In this document: positions 1-14,001 of the stretch, piece by piece
Layout: the number at the start of each line of letters is the position of its first letter
Numbering within the stretch: position 1 is the stretch's first letter
Assembly: GCA_013397935.1 (NCBI GenBank)
Contig: VZRN01001098.1
Coordinates: forward strand, 33,524 to 97,523
Length of the DNA stretch: 64,000 bases
Direction: 5' to 3'
From: Dasyornis broadbenti
Taxonomy: Eukaryota; Chordata; Aves; Passeriformes; Dasyornithidae
Program-made: the position numbers and the translations under genes
Notes under the pieces: generated by a model
Told to the model about the DNA's origin: nothing
Databases searched by the model: none
The model's input: the letters and a program-made list of their open reading frames with translations, nothing else

Positions 1-666
1 CACTATTTTATACAAGCCTTGGTAGTATGGCTAGAAAGAAGTACCTGAGACTTCAGCAAGGCAATATTTTAATTCAGGATCTTTTAGACAAACTACCTTT
101 GTAAGGCTTTTAAAAATATATTAACTTTTATGTACAAACTTGTTTTTAAATATTTTAACAGGCAGCAGTAGTCAGTTATATTTTCAGACTGAAGACTCCA
201 GAAACACCCATTCTGTTTCTCAAGTCATGTAATGTTCCATACAGACTGTGCTTTCATTTATTTCTAGTAACAGAATGTGTTCTACACAATCTTCTTCCTA
301 TGGTTACTTCGTTGTATTAGCTAGGGTTCTTCACTGCATATATCACGTATCGCTCCAAGTCATGATAAGGAATACAACTTTCTGGGTGTTTGGTTTGGTT
401 TGATTTTAATTTCTTAAGAATTAGGCCCAGAATCTCATCTCAACCATAGTTAAAAAATTAAATGCTGTGAAATTCTGTCCTTCAAATAAGAATTTATAAA
501 TGCTTTATTTATATATGGCCCTAAATGTCTACATTTTTAAATAAACCGTTTACCAAATTAAACTACTATTTAGATATTTTTAAATTATTGTAAACGTAGG
601 ACTACGGAGAGTCTTGAGGTTTTTTTTTTTCTCTTCCTTGTTTGCCTGTTTTTATTTGTTGGCTTG

Positions 667-688
667 TTTTTTTTTTTTTTTTTTTTTT
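667..688. repeat. poly(T) tract, 22 nt
   Basis: An uninterrupted run of 22 T in a T-rich neighbourhood (about 620-710). It could be the tail of an old minus-strand retroposed sequence, but no parent sequence is recognisable next to it. It is most simply a homopolymer microsatellite. Confidence 0.9.
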
Positions 689-2504
689 ACTTTTTATTCC
701 CTTTCTTCTGTGTGTGTTTTGACTGCTTTGGCATTCTCAGCACAGTATTCTACAGACACATTTGAGCTCTGTGGCTATTTCTGAAACTCCTACAGACAAA
801 TCCAGATTTGAATGCAACTCTCTGGGCACTGGATGCATAATTTAGTAATCATATTTTATATTTGCTGTAGCATGACCTTGACATCTGTGGGCATAAAGTT
901 TGTTATATTTTGGACATATTTTAATATCTAGCAGTAGATACTTATGAATGAATTTAACACAAGCCTATGTAACCCTTTCTTTTTTTTCACTCTTAAGCGT
1001 ATTAAAGGTGATTCACTAGAAGTACTTTTATTAGGTCAAGAATTAAAATCATAGATATTTGTCCTATGTGTATTAGACTTTTTCCCCTCAATATAATTTG
1101 TTTCTGTTTATTAGCACTTATTACTTTATGTGGGTATGTTTTCCCTAAGGTTTTCTTTTCCAGTAGAGGGAGTATGTGCAGGTTAAACATTTGTGTGTGG
1201 ATTGTTTTTCTTTTATATTCCTCCTTTCACCTGAAGAATTCACCACAAGATGCACATGACTTTAGGACGACAAAGTGCAGCTTGTAGTAGATCTTACCTA
1301 AATTACACTTAAACCCAAGATTCACAAGAAGTAAGTGAGGACAGAACAGAGACTGAAGTCTTAATCTACACAGGAGAAATACAGCTCACTTGACCTGCAG
1401 CATCCCACTTGGATGTCAACAGATGGTTTCAAACTGTAGCAAAGGTTGAATTTCTTTGACATTTGAAGCACAGTGGTCTTCAACATCTGCTGTCCCCTGA
1501 TGTGTGTTTGACAGCTCATTTCAGCAGGGGATACTTACATCATATTGGCATTTTTTTTCAGCTTGTACAGCTGGGAATAACCTGGACCACAAAGGATCAT
1601 ACCTTTTAAAGCATTTGAATACACCATTATATTTTCTATATTTTTTCCAACTGTTTCAGCAACTTCTAACATTTTAAATTAGAGGTCTACTTTGACTACT
1701 CTGACATGGAAAAAATTTGTTTATTCAACAATGTTAATTTCCATTGCTCCAAAATAGTTGAACAAAATACTGTTTTTCTTGTGTAAATATTAATAATTTA
1801 ATAGGAAAGTAGTTCTGCTGTAATATTGATGGAAGCAAATAATTCTGATGGGAAACATTGTTAATATACCTGATGTTGGACCATATATTTGCTTTTATCC
1901 TATTGTTGCAGTTAACTTACCTTTTCGTGTTTCTTATTTTCATAAAATGAAATGAGAATCCGAGTGAAAGGGTTTCACAAAGGAGTGGTTAGGCTGCTTA
2001 AAAAATCACTGTCAAAGGTATTGGCAAAAAAGCAGGCTATAAAATGAATTTGTGAAAACGCAGCTTTAACAGAGTTTGATGGCTAAAATCACTCTATTAC
2101 TTACTACATAGGTAAAGCATAATTGAAAAATTGAATGACAATCAATTAGGAATGATTTACATGGAGATGGGATGCAAAATACCCTTGACCAAAGGATGTT
2201 GATACGAAAACATGAGGGTGCAGAAGAGTTTAGCAGCACTTAATCATTGAATAATTTAACTTTTTTAAGGTGATAAATAGGATTTGCAGCATCATCAAAC
2301 CCCTTTCATTAGCTTTCCTGTTCTGAAGAATAACTGTTTTTCTCTTTGGGTAAATTTACTGGGTTTTATGACTACAATTATTTATACTTTTCAGTGATCC
2401 TTCCCTGAAGTAATCAGTGACTTTTTACAAAAGAAACTGTACAAACACAGCCGAAACAGAAACCCTTAACAGGTGAAGAAAAATTTCTGGATTTTTTAGA
2501 TATT

Positions 2505-2519
2505 AAAAAAAAAAAAAAA
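2505..2519. repeat. poly(A) tract, 15 nt
   Basis: A run of 15 A following a T/A-rich stretch. No retroposon body was recognised upstream. Confidence 0.9.
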
Positions 2520-3803
2520 GGCATCAAGTCTTTAAAAATAGGTACAGTCTCTGTTTAGCTCTAGAATTAACATCTAGTGCATTAAAATTATTTGTTTCAA
2601 GGCAAATTTATGGAAGAATTTTCATAAGAAATTGGCCGTGGCAGAAAACCTGTCCCCTGTAGGTCTTTTGTCATACCCCTCACTCCTGTATCATTTGTCT
2701 TAATCATCCTGGGTCATTTCACATGGCACTAAACATCAGTGTGAGTGTAACTCGGTTAAGCCAAAGGAACAACAAAAGGAGGATACAGGTCAAAGAATCT
2801 TCCTGATATGGGATTAAATTCAGAGGACACCTATTAAATCCAAGGAATATCTAGTATCACAAGGTGCATGAGCAATCTTCCACCCTTAACCATTACGTGG
2901 TTTTTGAGAACACAGTGATAACTGCAGTATTAAAATATACCATGCCCTGAAATGTACAACCTTACAACTCTGAATTCTGATGCTGGTAAAGTTTCCCAGG
3001 TCTGGTTGATTTATTGGTAGAGACGTACCTCCAAGGGCCTATATGTTCAATCTGTCTGTAAAATTTTGTGGTACTGAATGTGTACAGAATAACTCCACAT
3101 CATGTGTGCAATACATGAAACCTGTTGGGTATCTGTTGCCTACTGGTGGTGGATACCCATTCACTGCCATGGGTAATGCAGGCCCATTCATTAAGACAAA
3201 AGTGCTATTCATGCTGACTGACACGCAAGATCATTTTGTTAGTGCACGATTTAAAAAAAAATAAAATCTGATCTCAAAAAGTCTTTAAGACGTAATAGAA
3301 ACATTTTACTTTTGTCTGTAAGGGTTAAAAAACTGCCGTTCAAACAATGTCATCTTCAATCCACTTATTACTGGCTGCAGTTGAACACACTCAATAGTTA
3401 TCTAGTTCCTATGCAGATATCTTAACAAATTTAAAATATCAGCTCTTACATTCCCTCAGAAAGATTTTTAGAAGTAAAATCAAATCAAGACTCTTATTTA
3501 GTCTTATCAGGCTTGTTTATGACTATCACATATATTCTTCAGGCATGCAATAAATCAGTTGTGCTGTCTTTGAGCTCATTACATCCACATCAGAGTTTCT
3601 ATCCTCAGGCTTTCAATCCTAGTTTATGCAGTTCTTTGCATGGATGAATAAGGTTCGTGAACTGATGCACAGTGCATACCTCAATTTGCAAATAATTCCT
3701 TTTCTATAAACTATGTTTATAATGGCCGGGAGTTTAAAATGTGAATATCATAGAACTGTAAGTAAAAGTTTAAATCTTTTTCATTAATTCCTAATTTTTT
3801 CAG

Positions 3804-3844
3804 GACAATAGATCTGCAAATTGTAGCAAAACTTGTTTTAGATG
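3804..3844 (+). other. Candidate 41-nt exon (unproven)
   Basis: The segment is preceded by a pyrimidine-rich tract ending in a consensus acceptor (ctaattttttcag) and followed directly by a consensus donor (ATG|gtaagt). Two of three frames are open; one reads TIDLQIVAKLVLD. The length is not a multiple of three, so inclusion would shift a frame unless flanking exons compensate. No neighbouring exon was found and no protein family is recognised, so it may be a chance pairing of splice-like signals in AT-rich DNA. Confidence 0.15.
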
Positions 3845-4238
3845 GTAAGTGCCTTAGAAAGAGGAAAGAGCATCCACGTTAATACAATATTTAAATATTG
3901 ATGAGGCAGGGCTACGTATTTCGTATAAAGTATTTTAACATTTTTTCCTATAAAGAGCTAGAAAACAAATAATTAACTACAAGATTAACTTAAAGAATGT
4001 GAAAAAACCCTTAAAACTTTTATATCAAACAACTCAAGACCATTAAATGCCAAATAAAACCACTCTAGTTTGGAAATTTAGCTTTTGCCCATGAGTTCTG
4101 TTTCTGCTGAAGACCAGTATATATACATAAAGCAATACTGATATGTGGAGCTACTCTTTATGCCTCAGCTATCTTCCATGTTAAATCACCTTAAGACATT
4201 GCAAGTAACCAGGGAATAAATGTTTCATCTGCAAAATT

Positions 4239-4258
4239 AAAAAAAAAAAAAAAAAAAA
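4239..4258. repeat. poly(A) tract, 20 nt
   Basis: An uninterrupted run of 20 A. An AATAAA lies about 25 bp upstream (4215-4220), which would suit the tail of a processed transcript. The upstream sequence is AT-rich and matches no gene I recognise, so a processed pseudogene is not claimed. Confidence 0.9.
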
Positions 4259-7200
4259 TCTAATCTCTGTTTAGTAAAGAACTTTTTCACTACATGCTGC
4301 TTTCTAGGAGTCTGTGGGGCTGAATTTTCTCCCTAAAGCATTTTCACACCAATCTTAGAGTGCTACAATGCTCTTATATTTTAATGAGAATGTGGTCAAT
4401 CCATAGTAAATGTCACTTCATCAAAATAGCATGTTGTCTAACTCATGTAATTGAGTCAGGAGGAGACAGGAACCTTTAATATTTCCAAATGTGATTTAAA
4501 AATGTGATGTGATTTAAAAAATGCCATCATTATAGGCACTAGGGATATAATACAATGAATCACATCACACATCTGGAAGATGCATTCAGAGTTGTTTGAA
4601 ATTATCAAATGGTTTCGATCACAGACATAGCAGCTGTCGCCTGTGACAGAACTTCAGACAATTTAAATTTGTATGCCTTGCCACTATCTCCTAGTACCTA
4701 ACACTTGAATTTGAGAACTGGAATGAAGGAAATTCTTCCAATGTACATTTGAAATATTACAGGATGTGATTTCTCTGACATATATATATCTTTATCCAAA
4801 TAGTTTTCCCAGAAATGGTGACACGAGTCAATAAATTAAACTAGTTTTTAAAATATTTTACTATCCAAACCAAATTCCTATTTGCTCTTGTCCTTTATAA
4901 CTTAAAAAATAAAAGTAGTTTTTTCTGTTGTTTGTTTAAACTGTATTACACTTGATTTTCTGAAAATCTTGTAGGTTTTCTGAGACGTTGTGAATGAAAA
5001 ATTTTAAATATTATCTTCTTCCTTTGAAGATTATGAATAATGTGGAAGTGATAGCACTTCTCTATCGACACAGAATTTCTTTATATCTGAAAAGAAGTAA
5101 GACCTTTTTTTTCTTTAAAAGAAAGAGGAAAAAGTATAGTCCACTAAATTAGCCTGTACTATATTAATCACAGTAAAAACTACCCTCGATCTTTAATAAG
5201 TCAATGATTGACAAAAAAACTGAGCTCAAAGAGAGGCACAGAACTAGTAAAATAAAACGATAAATTAATCTGCCTGTAAGTTAGTTGTTCAGAAAGAGCT
5301 TACCTATATTGTACGTTGAATGGATGAGTAACATGGGTCTACTGGCCTATGTAGTCTAAAGACTCTTAGATAAAGTTCAGCTGTCTGAAGTTAGTTGATA
5401 TGATCTTGTCTTAGATCTAAGTGTACAGACTGCTACCTGTATTTCACTCATGCAGTTATGAGGGAAGAAACAAAATATCTGCAATAGCTAATGCCAAGCC
5501 CTGTACAATGCAAACTTTTAAATCAAAAGCTACAACCTGAACAGGACTGAAGAGTTATTATTAAATGAAACATCAAGGACAAAGCAGACAGAACCAAAAA
5601 TACCTCTGACGTGTCAGAAACAAGAACACATTCTGCGTGTAATAAATTGCCCTTTTCCAGTTTTATTATTTATATTTACAATTTCAAGGAATGAACTGGA
5701 CAAGACAGAATAAAACTTGAGCATCAAAATTGGTAACATTGGCTGAAACTCCACTGCCACTGTCATCCTCCATTACTGACCTATATGCCAGTTTCTTCAT
5801 TTCTCAAACCGTGCACAACAGTCACTGAAACGAAGCTGAAAAATTTATGACACTACAGCCAATAGCCCTAGTGTTATCTCTGAGAGCTTCCACACAATTT
5901 TGAGCTTCTCTTCAGAAAAAGTTTGACTGCGTGAGTGGAAGAGAAGAGAGTTTTATTAACAAGTTACATTTGTACTGTCAAAATGGAGCACTTAGTCAAA
6001 TCTGTGGGTGAGGCATTTGGTAGCCACTGGTCTTCTGTTGAGCTCCTTGTGAGGGAGGGTAGTGTTTAGAATCACCACATCAGACAGCTAGGACATCAGT
6101 ACTATCTTAAAATTCCAGAATAACAAATCAAAATAGTCACAGGAATTAGTTAAAAAAACTGTAAATATAACTAAATAATGTATATTTATAATATCTCAAA
6201 TACGGTTTAGAACTATTTTCCTTTAATCCAAATTGTGTAGCTTAAATAAATTCTCTCCATGATGACTTTTACATAAAGATAAATCTTTCTAAATTCTGTT
6301 TTTCTCTCTGTTTCCATTACAGAACTGAAATAACGTGAAAACACTGAGTAAAAGAAATGGATTGCTGTCTCATGTTTATCCAAACATAACACAACATAAA
6401 ATATATTATCTGAATGTATAATTAGCCTACAGAATGAATTCCACTTAAGCTTTAATGTAAACCTGTGATAAAGTTGTAAAATTAATTAACTTAAAAAAGT
6501 TTAAGTTTGTCTGTTGAAAGTCACGTTACCTCAGTCACTGTTATGTTTTTCTTACTGGGGAATTCTGAAAGAGTGGTACAAGTTAGAACATGAAAATGAC
6601 AGAAATACAACATGATTTAATATTTACTGGAAGATGAGCTTGCTCTTAGAAATCTAAAATGAGATTGCATTTTTTAAGGTTTGAGGATGTAAGACAAGGC
6701 GGATAAACACTTTTTTTCTCTGAAATGTAATTTCAGATAATTTCTAATTTTTTTCATTTTCTGTAAAGACTCATTTTTTTTTGCTTGCGGTATGCTAACC
6801 TACAAGTTAATTTATGAAAAATACAATCATTTTCCCAAAAGAGGGTGTTTCAGAAGCCAGTAATGATGGCACTACCTCCTTCAGTCCTCTGCTTCTTCTG
6901 TTGGAATGATCTTGCAGGGAGAAGTAAATTTTGAGGAAATTGTTCCACAATGGTTTTGATCATGAAAATAAAAACTTCCAAGTGAATACAGTTCAGGGAT
7001 ATGATATCTCTAGTTAAAATCGTTGCATTTAGTTACTCTTAATGAAAATTTTTCCAAATGTCTCCAGCAAAGCTTGACCTCTAGCCACCTCAGCAGGACT
7101 TCAATTCAGCAATGAAAAAAATATGCTGCAGGACTTTTTTTTTCTTTTTTTTTTTTACATCATTCAGATATTTCTTGAAATAATGTGAGTTGCTGGATAA

Positions 7201-7689
7201 AAAAATATGCGCAATAAGGAGCATGTATTCCCTTCAGTTTATTTTACTGTTCCACTGATGTGCCTTTCAGCACAGATACTGGTTTCATAGTTCACCTTTC
7301 ACATCTATTTCTTGTAGTCTTCACCTCAGCTTAGAGTATTTTCATTCAAGGGTTGACCTGACCTGACCCTTTTGAACTTGTATGATCCCACTATCAGAGC
7401 TAAGACAAAAAACTTTTTGAAACTGTAATAAGGAATTCAGTTTCATTTATGCGCTACAGATTTTTTGTTTAGCTTCCATTTCCTTTTCTGCTCCTTGCTT
7501 GAACGCCATATAGTGATAAAAATGCAGTCATAAGTCAAAACCAGACCGTAAGATCCTAGAGCATTAGAAGATTATGTATTATGAAAACTTTATGCTGTTT
7601 ATGTCAGTAGAGAAAGTAGGACTGTATTATAATTCATCCATATTGTATGTTCCGTCTGTTAGTTATTTAGTATTGTTTAATTGATGAGT

Positions 7690-7965
7690 CTAAGGGGTTA
7701 ACTCAAGCAGAAGCTGACAGCCTATATTGGGAGACAATGAGTTGACAGCAGCTGTTCCAGCAAATACCTGAGACAATGCAGAAAGCTAAATGCTTTGAAG
7801 TCTATCCCTACCCTCCTGCTGAGCTGTCAAACTGGTTTGATCAAGCTCCCGTCACAGGTGCAAACAGAAAGATTTTCATTAACTTTGTAAAGGGACACAC
7901 TTCCTAAAGCTGGACAAAAACCTTAGCTGAAACCGAACTTCCACACCTGAGACCTTCAGATAATT
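7690..7965. other. Candidate conserved non-coding element
   Basis: A roughly 275-bp block with higher complexity and fewer homopolymers than its surroundings. It holds E-box-like CAGCTG (about 7749), a TGACAG motif (about 7743) and GTTAAC (about 7697). No frame is open across it, so it is not an exon. The call is impressionistic and rests on texture only. Confidence 0.2.
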
Positions 7966-9044
7966 TTGGTCTGTGTACGTGTTCAAGTAAGACAGACATG
8001 CAGTAAGTCTTTTATAGCTTTCCCTTTTATTGTACTGGAACTTCATTTTTAGTTATTATTTCCATTTTAAGTTTGAACTATGTTTTATTTGGCAAAGGCT
8101 ATTTCAAATCACTGTGTTAACCAATTCATTACTGTTCTGACAAAGCTTATAGGCCTTAAATCCATTTAAACCTATTCATTAATCTCACAAAGTTCAGTCA
8201 AATGATTACAGATAAAAGATAAAAATACAGGTACAAATAAAAAGATAACATGCAGTTCCCCTTTTGCACAAGTCTTAACTCAGACAGAGGTCAAAAATAC
8301 AATTAGATCTGATGTCATAACAAGGATGACCTACATGTAAAAAATAACGGGACAGGGAATTATGTCATTAAATACAGGAATATTGTTCTAGCTAGTGTGT
8401 AAACTGAGAACAGACATACTTGCATATCAGTTACACACACAATGAAAGAAAATTTCAAGCACTAGGAGACCCCTATTATTAAGAGCTTTCATGGCATCAA
8501 AACATGGTTAAAATGTTATGAGTAGTTTTATTCTACAAAATAAAAATCTCTGCTGTTGAAGAGTTCTTAAAATATGCCTGTAGTTCTCAGACAGCTGCTT
8601 GCTTAGCAATTTTTAGTGTTTAACAGAGTAACACAGAGCTTGCAAATACATGGTTTGGTGTGTTTTTCTTCCCCCATTCAACCTTGAGAGGACTACAAGG
8701 GCAGAATCTATTTGGTGACAGTGGGATTCATCTAATCAAAACCAGACATCTAAAGTAGAAATGTTTATGTCTGAAGTAATCATTCCACACTCTTTTTATA
8801 GTTAATAGTGAAAAAAAAAAAAATTCTCGCTTGTCGGGTGTGATTTATACTTGCAAGGCATATTTTATTTTATTCTAAAATAGGCATAGGAAATAGGAGA
8901 GAAAAATTCTGTGATATTGTTCAAGACAGCTTCCAGTTACTGTGGAGTTTAATGACACAAAAAAAAAAAAAGTTAGCATGTTAAATTCAGGAGAGCTGTA
9001 GAGTGCTAAAATCTGTGTAAAAACCCTAAAAAGCGTTTTAAAGT
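7966..9044. other. AT-rich non-coding DNA
   Basis: No open frame, repeat family or regulatory array was recognised apart from short poly(A) runs near 8811-8823 and 8959-8971. Confidence 0.65.
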
Positions 9045-9640
9045 CCTGAGAGGCTATGTCTGTGAAGGGAAATTATAAGCCACCACGTGCCAGCCTAGCA
9101 CACTCAGAGACCTGGGGTCTCTGACAGATCTCTCAAACATCACCATGGGTCCTGAGGCTACTTCAAAGCAATGTCTGGACCCTGGGCACCCTTGGCTAGT
9201 AAGATTTTCAGTCTTACCAGAAACAGGCTTTCCACCTACTTGTCTTCTAGCCCAACTTGAAATTTGGTACTGACTGACACATATTTCTACACATACTTAT
9301 ACACGTACACACGTGCACATACTTTGGGTTAAAACCAGTAGGGGGAAATTATATGCTCTGCTCCCTCCAGTAGCTGGCCCATAAACTTTGCAGCACTCAC
9401 AAATGAGATAAATTACACAGAAAGATATTTAAGGAAAAGGTTTAATGAGAAGATAGATCACAGTTACCAGGTGCAGGGCTCAGTCATACAAGCACACTGA
9501 TTGGTGCCTGCTCACTTTTGACTGGCTGCTCCTCCCTTTTTTCCCCCCACTTCCTCCCTAATCTGCTGCAATTCCCTCTTTAACCAGCTCTGTTCCTCCC
9601 AGTAACAGGTTTGGCACAGACATTTTTGGCTGCTGTTTTT
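9045..9640. other. GC-shifted segment, possible decayed retroelement
   Basis: The base composition rises sharply relative to both flanks, with pyrimidine-rich stretches (about 9530-9600) and a CA/TA-rich stretch (about 9275-9325). On the minus strand an ATTAAA lies near 9440, which could be an old LTR polyadenylation signal. I could not define TG...CA ends, a target-site duplication or any coding remnant. It could equally be unique DNA. Confidence 0.25.
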
Positions 9641-12600
9641 GAAATGCAAAAAAAAGAGATGGACAAGATACTCTGTCATAGTCTTCTGCATGTTTATCTC
9701 TTTCAGGCCTCATGGTCTGGTTTTGGTTCATCCTTAGATGTAATATCCATGTAATTTAGAATTGAATGGAAAGTCCACACAATCAGCAGGCAACAGATAG
9801 GTCAGAATAAGCAGTCTTGGGCTTACAGGCAGCCCAAAGGGGGTCCCTGCAAAAGAAAGAAAGCAGGCTGTAATTGGGAATGGAATTAATTGTTTTTAAC
9901 ATAAAATTAGCTTTTGCTATTACTATTGAAGTGGTTGGACACACTTGTTGGATGTTGCCCCCATTATTGTTTTTAATCCTAGCCAAGCACTCTCTAGAAA
10001 ATTGCTGCTTTTTGCTTGGACTCTTAATTTTTTCTGTTGAGCACTATATTTAGATGATCCTGCATGTCTGGGTTGTTTTTTTTTTTTGAGTTCATGACAA
10101 AACAATGAGTTTCTTAGAAGGTAACTGGAAAAAAAATGTGTGCTGTAATTTTAAAAGCACAGTCCTTACATTACAACTCATTTGTGGTAGGCAGTCTAGA
10201 CCTGAATGCTTAATTTAGGCTTTGTTTTCTGACTGTTCATCATTCAGCTTAATAATCACCCTGTGGTTTTTTGGCAAATTTTGATTCAGATCTAAAGGCC
10301 TACTTGATGAGAATCTTGCTTTTGGACTAAAGCAATGTAAACACGAGACTGAATGACAGAAATACAATCATAGAAGAGCATAGGTTGAAAGGAAGCCTAT
10401 GATGCCAGAGAAAGGAGGGGAGAAGTGAAAGGAAGCTTCTTATGAAAACTAGGAAAAGTTCTGGAGAGTTTGTCCTGTTATTCTGACTATTACTGACAAA
10501 ATAAATTAGAGTGATAACATAAAATTCTTCACACCCTTACAGGATCCCATATTTATTCAAACTTCTACTTTGATGACGATATCAAAAACCAATCTAGGTT
10601 TCCATAAATCTGGCATATAATACGATTTTTTTTGCAGGAAACATGAAAAGATCTGCTGTTGCCTCAAGCAACTCCTACTTTATTAACACATAACATTAGC
10701 TCTTGTCCTTTCCTTCAATCTACCTTTCCGCAACATTGCTGTCTACAATACATTCCTGCACCCACAGACTATATGCTCGGATCAGAATTAAAGTACTCGC
10801 AGAGTGAAGTGTCTCTCCTTGTTGTACTAGGATACGAGTTATCTCAGCAATTCTATTTGCAATCTAAAAATTCACAGCATATATTCCTGTTAATCTTGAA
10901 AAAAATTTAGAAATTTGGGATTGGAGAAGAGCACCTTGATTACTGAGTAACTTGTACAGAACTCTTTAATAATGCTGATTTTCTAAGCACAAGGTTAATA
11001 TTAGTTAAGAAAAAATATGACCAGAAAACTATTAGAAGGTTTTTCAGGAACCATGGTAATAGAGTTCAGAAACCATTCAAATTACAGGCCCAAAGTTAAT
11101 TTAGGATCATTTCTTCTTGATAAATATTATCTTTAAGTAAGTCTTCTTTCCCCCACTTCCTTTTTTTCTTTTTTTTTCCCCCTGTACTCTAATATATGAA
11201 CACAATTAATATTCCCTTTTTTGTGTGCTTTGATCTTTTAGGTCAATACAGGCCTTTTTGAGATGATCTTCATTCTTTTTCTTAAAATATCCCTTAACTC
11301 CATTATTCTGATAGCCTTTCTCTACCCCTACCACCCTCATAGATTCTTGTATCTGTATCATGTTTACTTGTCATGTACAAATCTCAAACTGGTTACTTGC
11401 ACAATAACATTAACACTTCCTTATCTGTATCAGCAATACATTGCTATAGGAACATATTTTCATTAAAAAAACCCAAAATTGCATAGCTCTGTCTTATTTA
11501 TGGCTCATAAACTTTAATAAACATATGCATAACTCATTTCTTCTGTTCTTGTCACAGCTGGTGAATCCATGTTTTATGTCTCGTCATTCTCTACATTTAT
11601 TTTGATCCCACAAACTATGATCGCTGGAAGCTCTACAGCCATTATCTTGCCTGCTTTTTAGTGCTATGCAGTTGCAAATCCAATAAGATACGACAACTAA
11701 GGATGCAAGAAAATGCTTCATACATCCTTGGTTTAAAAAGGCCAAAGGCCCGTGTGAATTCCCTGATTTTTTTCACTTTCTTTCCCAACTACCTGGCACT
11801 TTGTCTGCCAAAAGTGCAAAAATCTTGAGGAGAGAAAAGAAAGAAAGCGGTACTTTTCGAAAGACAAACTGAGTTTGTTCTGTAAAAAATGAGTGACATA
11901 TCACCTGAAGGCTCAAAGAGCTGCTTTGTGTACCAAGAGAGTTTTGCTCACATGGCATTGTACCTTCAGTCTCTGAATCAGGGCACATTTAAGCAGACAA
12001 ATTCAATCTAGCCTTGATGTTTGATATTTAAAATTCCTTTAATTATTAAAAACTCTTGGAGAAAGTATCACTGTCCAATAAAATTAGTGTCACCCTCAAA
12101 AGCACAGGTTGGCAAATTTGCATATAAAATATTGTCCATGGCTTCAGTTGCAAACCAAATAAATTAGATTTTTTTGTTACTTAAGAACATCTGCTAATGA
12201 TCCAGAACAAATTCAGTAAGAATAATTTTCTTATGCTTGGTCAGGATACTGGTATGTTTATTTTTCCTTTTTCTGTTGTATGTACCTGCTGAAAAAAAAA
12301 AAAAAAAAGACATTCAATTTTGCTTTTTATATTTCAATGTCATGGATTTGTGTCAGTGTGAAACTGGAACATGATCACTTTAGAACAAAACAGGAGTGAG
12401 TAAAAAGAAATACATCTTGGATCACAAGATTTAGACAGACAAAATAATAAGAAAAATTCAGAAAAGAATATGTAATGAAATGGAAAAAAAAATAATGCAT
12501 GAAAAATATATTTGAGTGGCCATAAGTGAGTAAACTTCAATAATTTAATTGAAATTGAGGATGGTTTAAAGTCCAATTCAATGCATATTTCATAGATTTG

Positions 12601-13986
12601 AAAGTGAAAACATGGTGAAGCAAAAATTTTATATGGGTAATCAAACTTTTTTCTTTTAAAGGATATGAAATTAATATTGGTAATACAAGAAATTGTATTC
12701 TGAATCTTTGGATGTAGTAAAATACCAAAATAGTATTTTTGTTCAGGATTAAGTAACATGAAAGGAGGTTGGCATACAAACAGTGAAACTGTAATTGCTA
12801 TATTAGCAACATCATCTACTATATATTAATGAGAAATTTCTTCATTATCATTTCATAAATATAAGAAGGACTTAGTTAGTCAATAAAATTTCTGAATTAT
12901 AAAGTGTGATAACTAATTTTCAAAGTATTTTTTAATAAATAGGACAGGAATAGAATCACTTAGCAAACTGGATCACTTTTCACTTTTGTCTCAAAAACTT
13001 ATATACTTAACTAAGACTTAGAAAGCAGCACCTAAGTTTTAAAACTTAGTTTCATTAAGGAAAAGCTAAAAAAGAAATCTAAATATATTAATTTTTTACA
13101 GAAATAGTGTGTTTTGGTTTATTATTATTAAATCTAAAGTTTAAAATAAGTATTAAAAATTTCCTTAAAAATCATTGAAAAGTATTCTTTGTATTTAAAA
13201 GGAACTGGATAAACAGCAACTTGAAAACTGTGAAACCACCTTGTAACAAAAAACATTGAAAAAAATAAAGGATGCAGTGGTTGGTGGGAGGCCCATAGAT
13301 GTTTATTTGAATAAAGATTAAACAGTGTCTGTTATAGTATTTCCAACACGATTTCCATGGTTCTGCATATCTCTTCAAATGACAAAATACGTTTTTCTGG
13401 AGATTTTCACTACAATATCAAATACAATTCATAACATTTATAGCCCAAAATGTAAAATATAGCTAGTAACTCATTTTGTAAGCAAAAATGTCTACTATAC
13501 AGTCAGAAACTAATTAGGAATACAGTATTTCTTCCACTAGAAGCTCTCCATTGTAGTGATTCAGTTTCCTTTTAAATCTGCATGCTAAATTAAGAAGCCT
13601 TTAAAATATTTCATACTAAGGTGCCACTACATAGTTTATGTTAATGTAAAAATAAAAATGATTTGCAAGGAAATGGTTTCAAAAGCTTAATAACCTATAT
13701 TTAAAAGGGTAGTCATTTTTATTGCTTCCACCAATTTCAGAGTTAAGACACCTACTGCAATTATTTATACGGCATGTATCAGTGATACTTCAAATACTGT
13801 CACCTTGGTCTCTAAAACGTTAAAAAATATTTTGTTTGCACATTCAGTATCAGGAGTTTTATAATCCTAGTACTCTAAGCTAAAAGGATAAAAAAATCCC
13901 CTATTTATATTTCCTACAAACAGGAAATGACCATGTGATTAATAATTCCTTAGGAAGCTGTGCTGACACAAAATAAAACTGACTTA
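9641..13986. other. AT-rich non-coding DNA
   Basis: Only short open frames occur here. The longest, 139 codons on the minus strand at 12340-12759, is Phe/Ile/Lys-rich as expected for chance translation of AT-rich DNA and has no recognisable domain. The region holds a 17-nt A run (12292-12308) and no recognised mobile element. Confidence 0.65.
12292..12308. repeat. poly(A) tract, 17 nt
   Basis: An uninterrupted run of 17 A with no recognisable retroposon body on either side. Confidence 0.9.
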
Positions 13987-14001
13987 TGTGCCTCAGGTGC
14001 C

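Larger units (their letters stand above)
1..7689. other. AT-rich non-coding DNA, no gene recognised
   Basis: All reading frames are broken by frequent stops; the longest open frames are about 60-75 codons and resemble no protein family I know. The stretch contains several homopolymers, listed separately, and one splice-site-bounded segment (3804-3844). No LINE, LTR or DNA-transposon similarity was recognised by eye, although heavily decayed copies could be missed. Confidence 0.7.

Noticed and set aside
4215..4258. AATAAA followed by A20 as a processed pseudogene or gene 3' end
   Set aside because: No recognisable coding similarity upstream and no target-site duplication; AATAAA is common in AT-rich DNA.
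12340..12759. 139-codon minus-strand frame rich in Phe, Ile, Lys and Ser
   Set aside because: Composition matches translated AT-rich DNA, an overlapping frame is also open, and no motif or splice context supports it.
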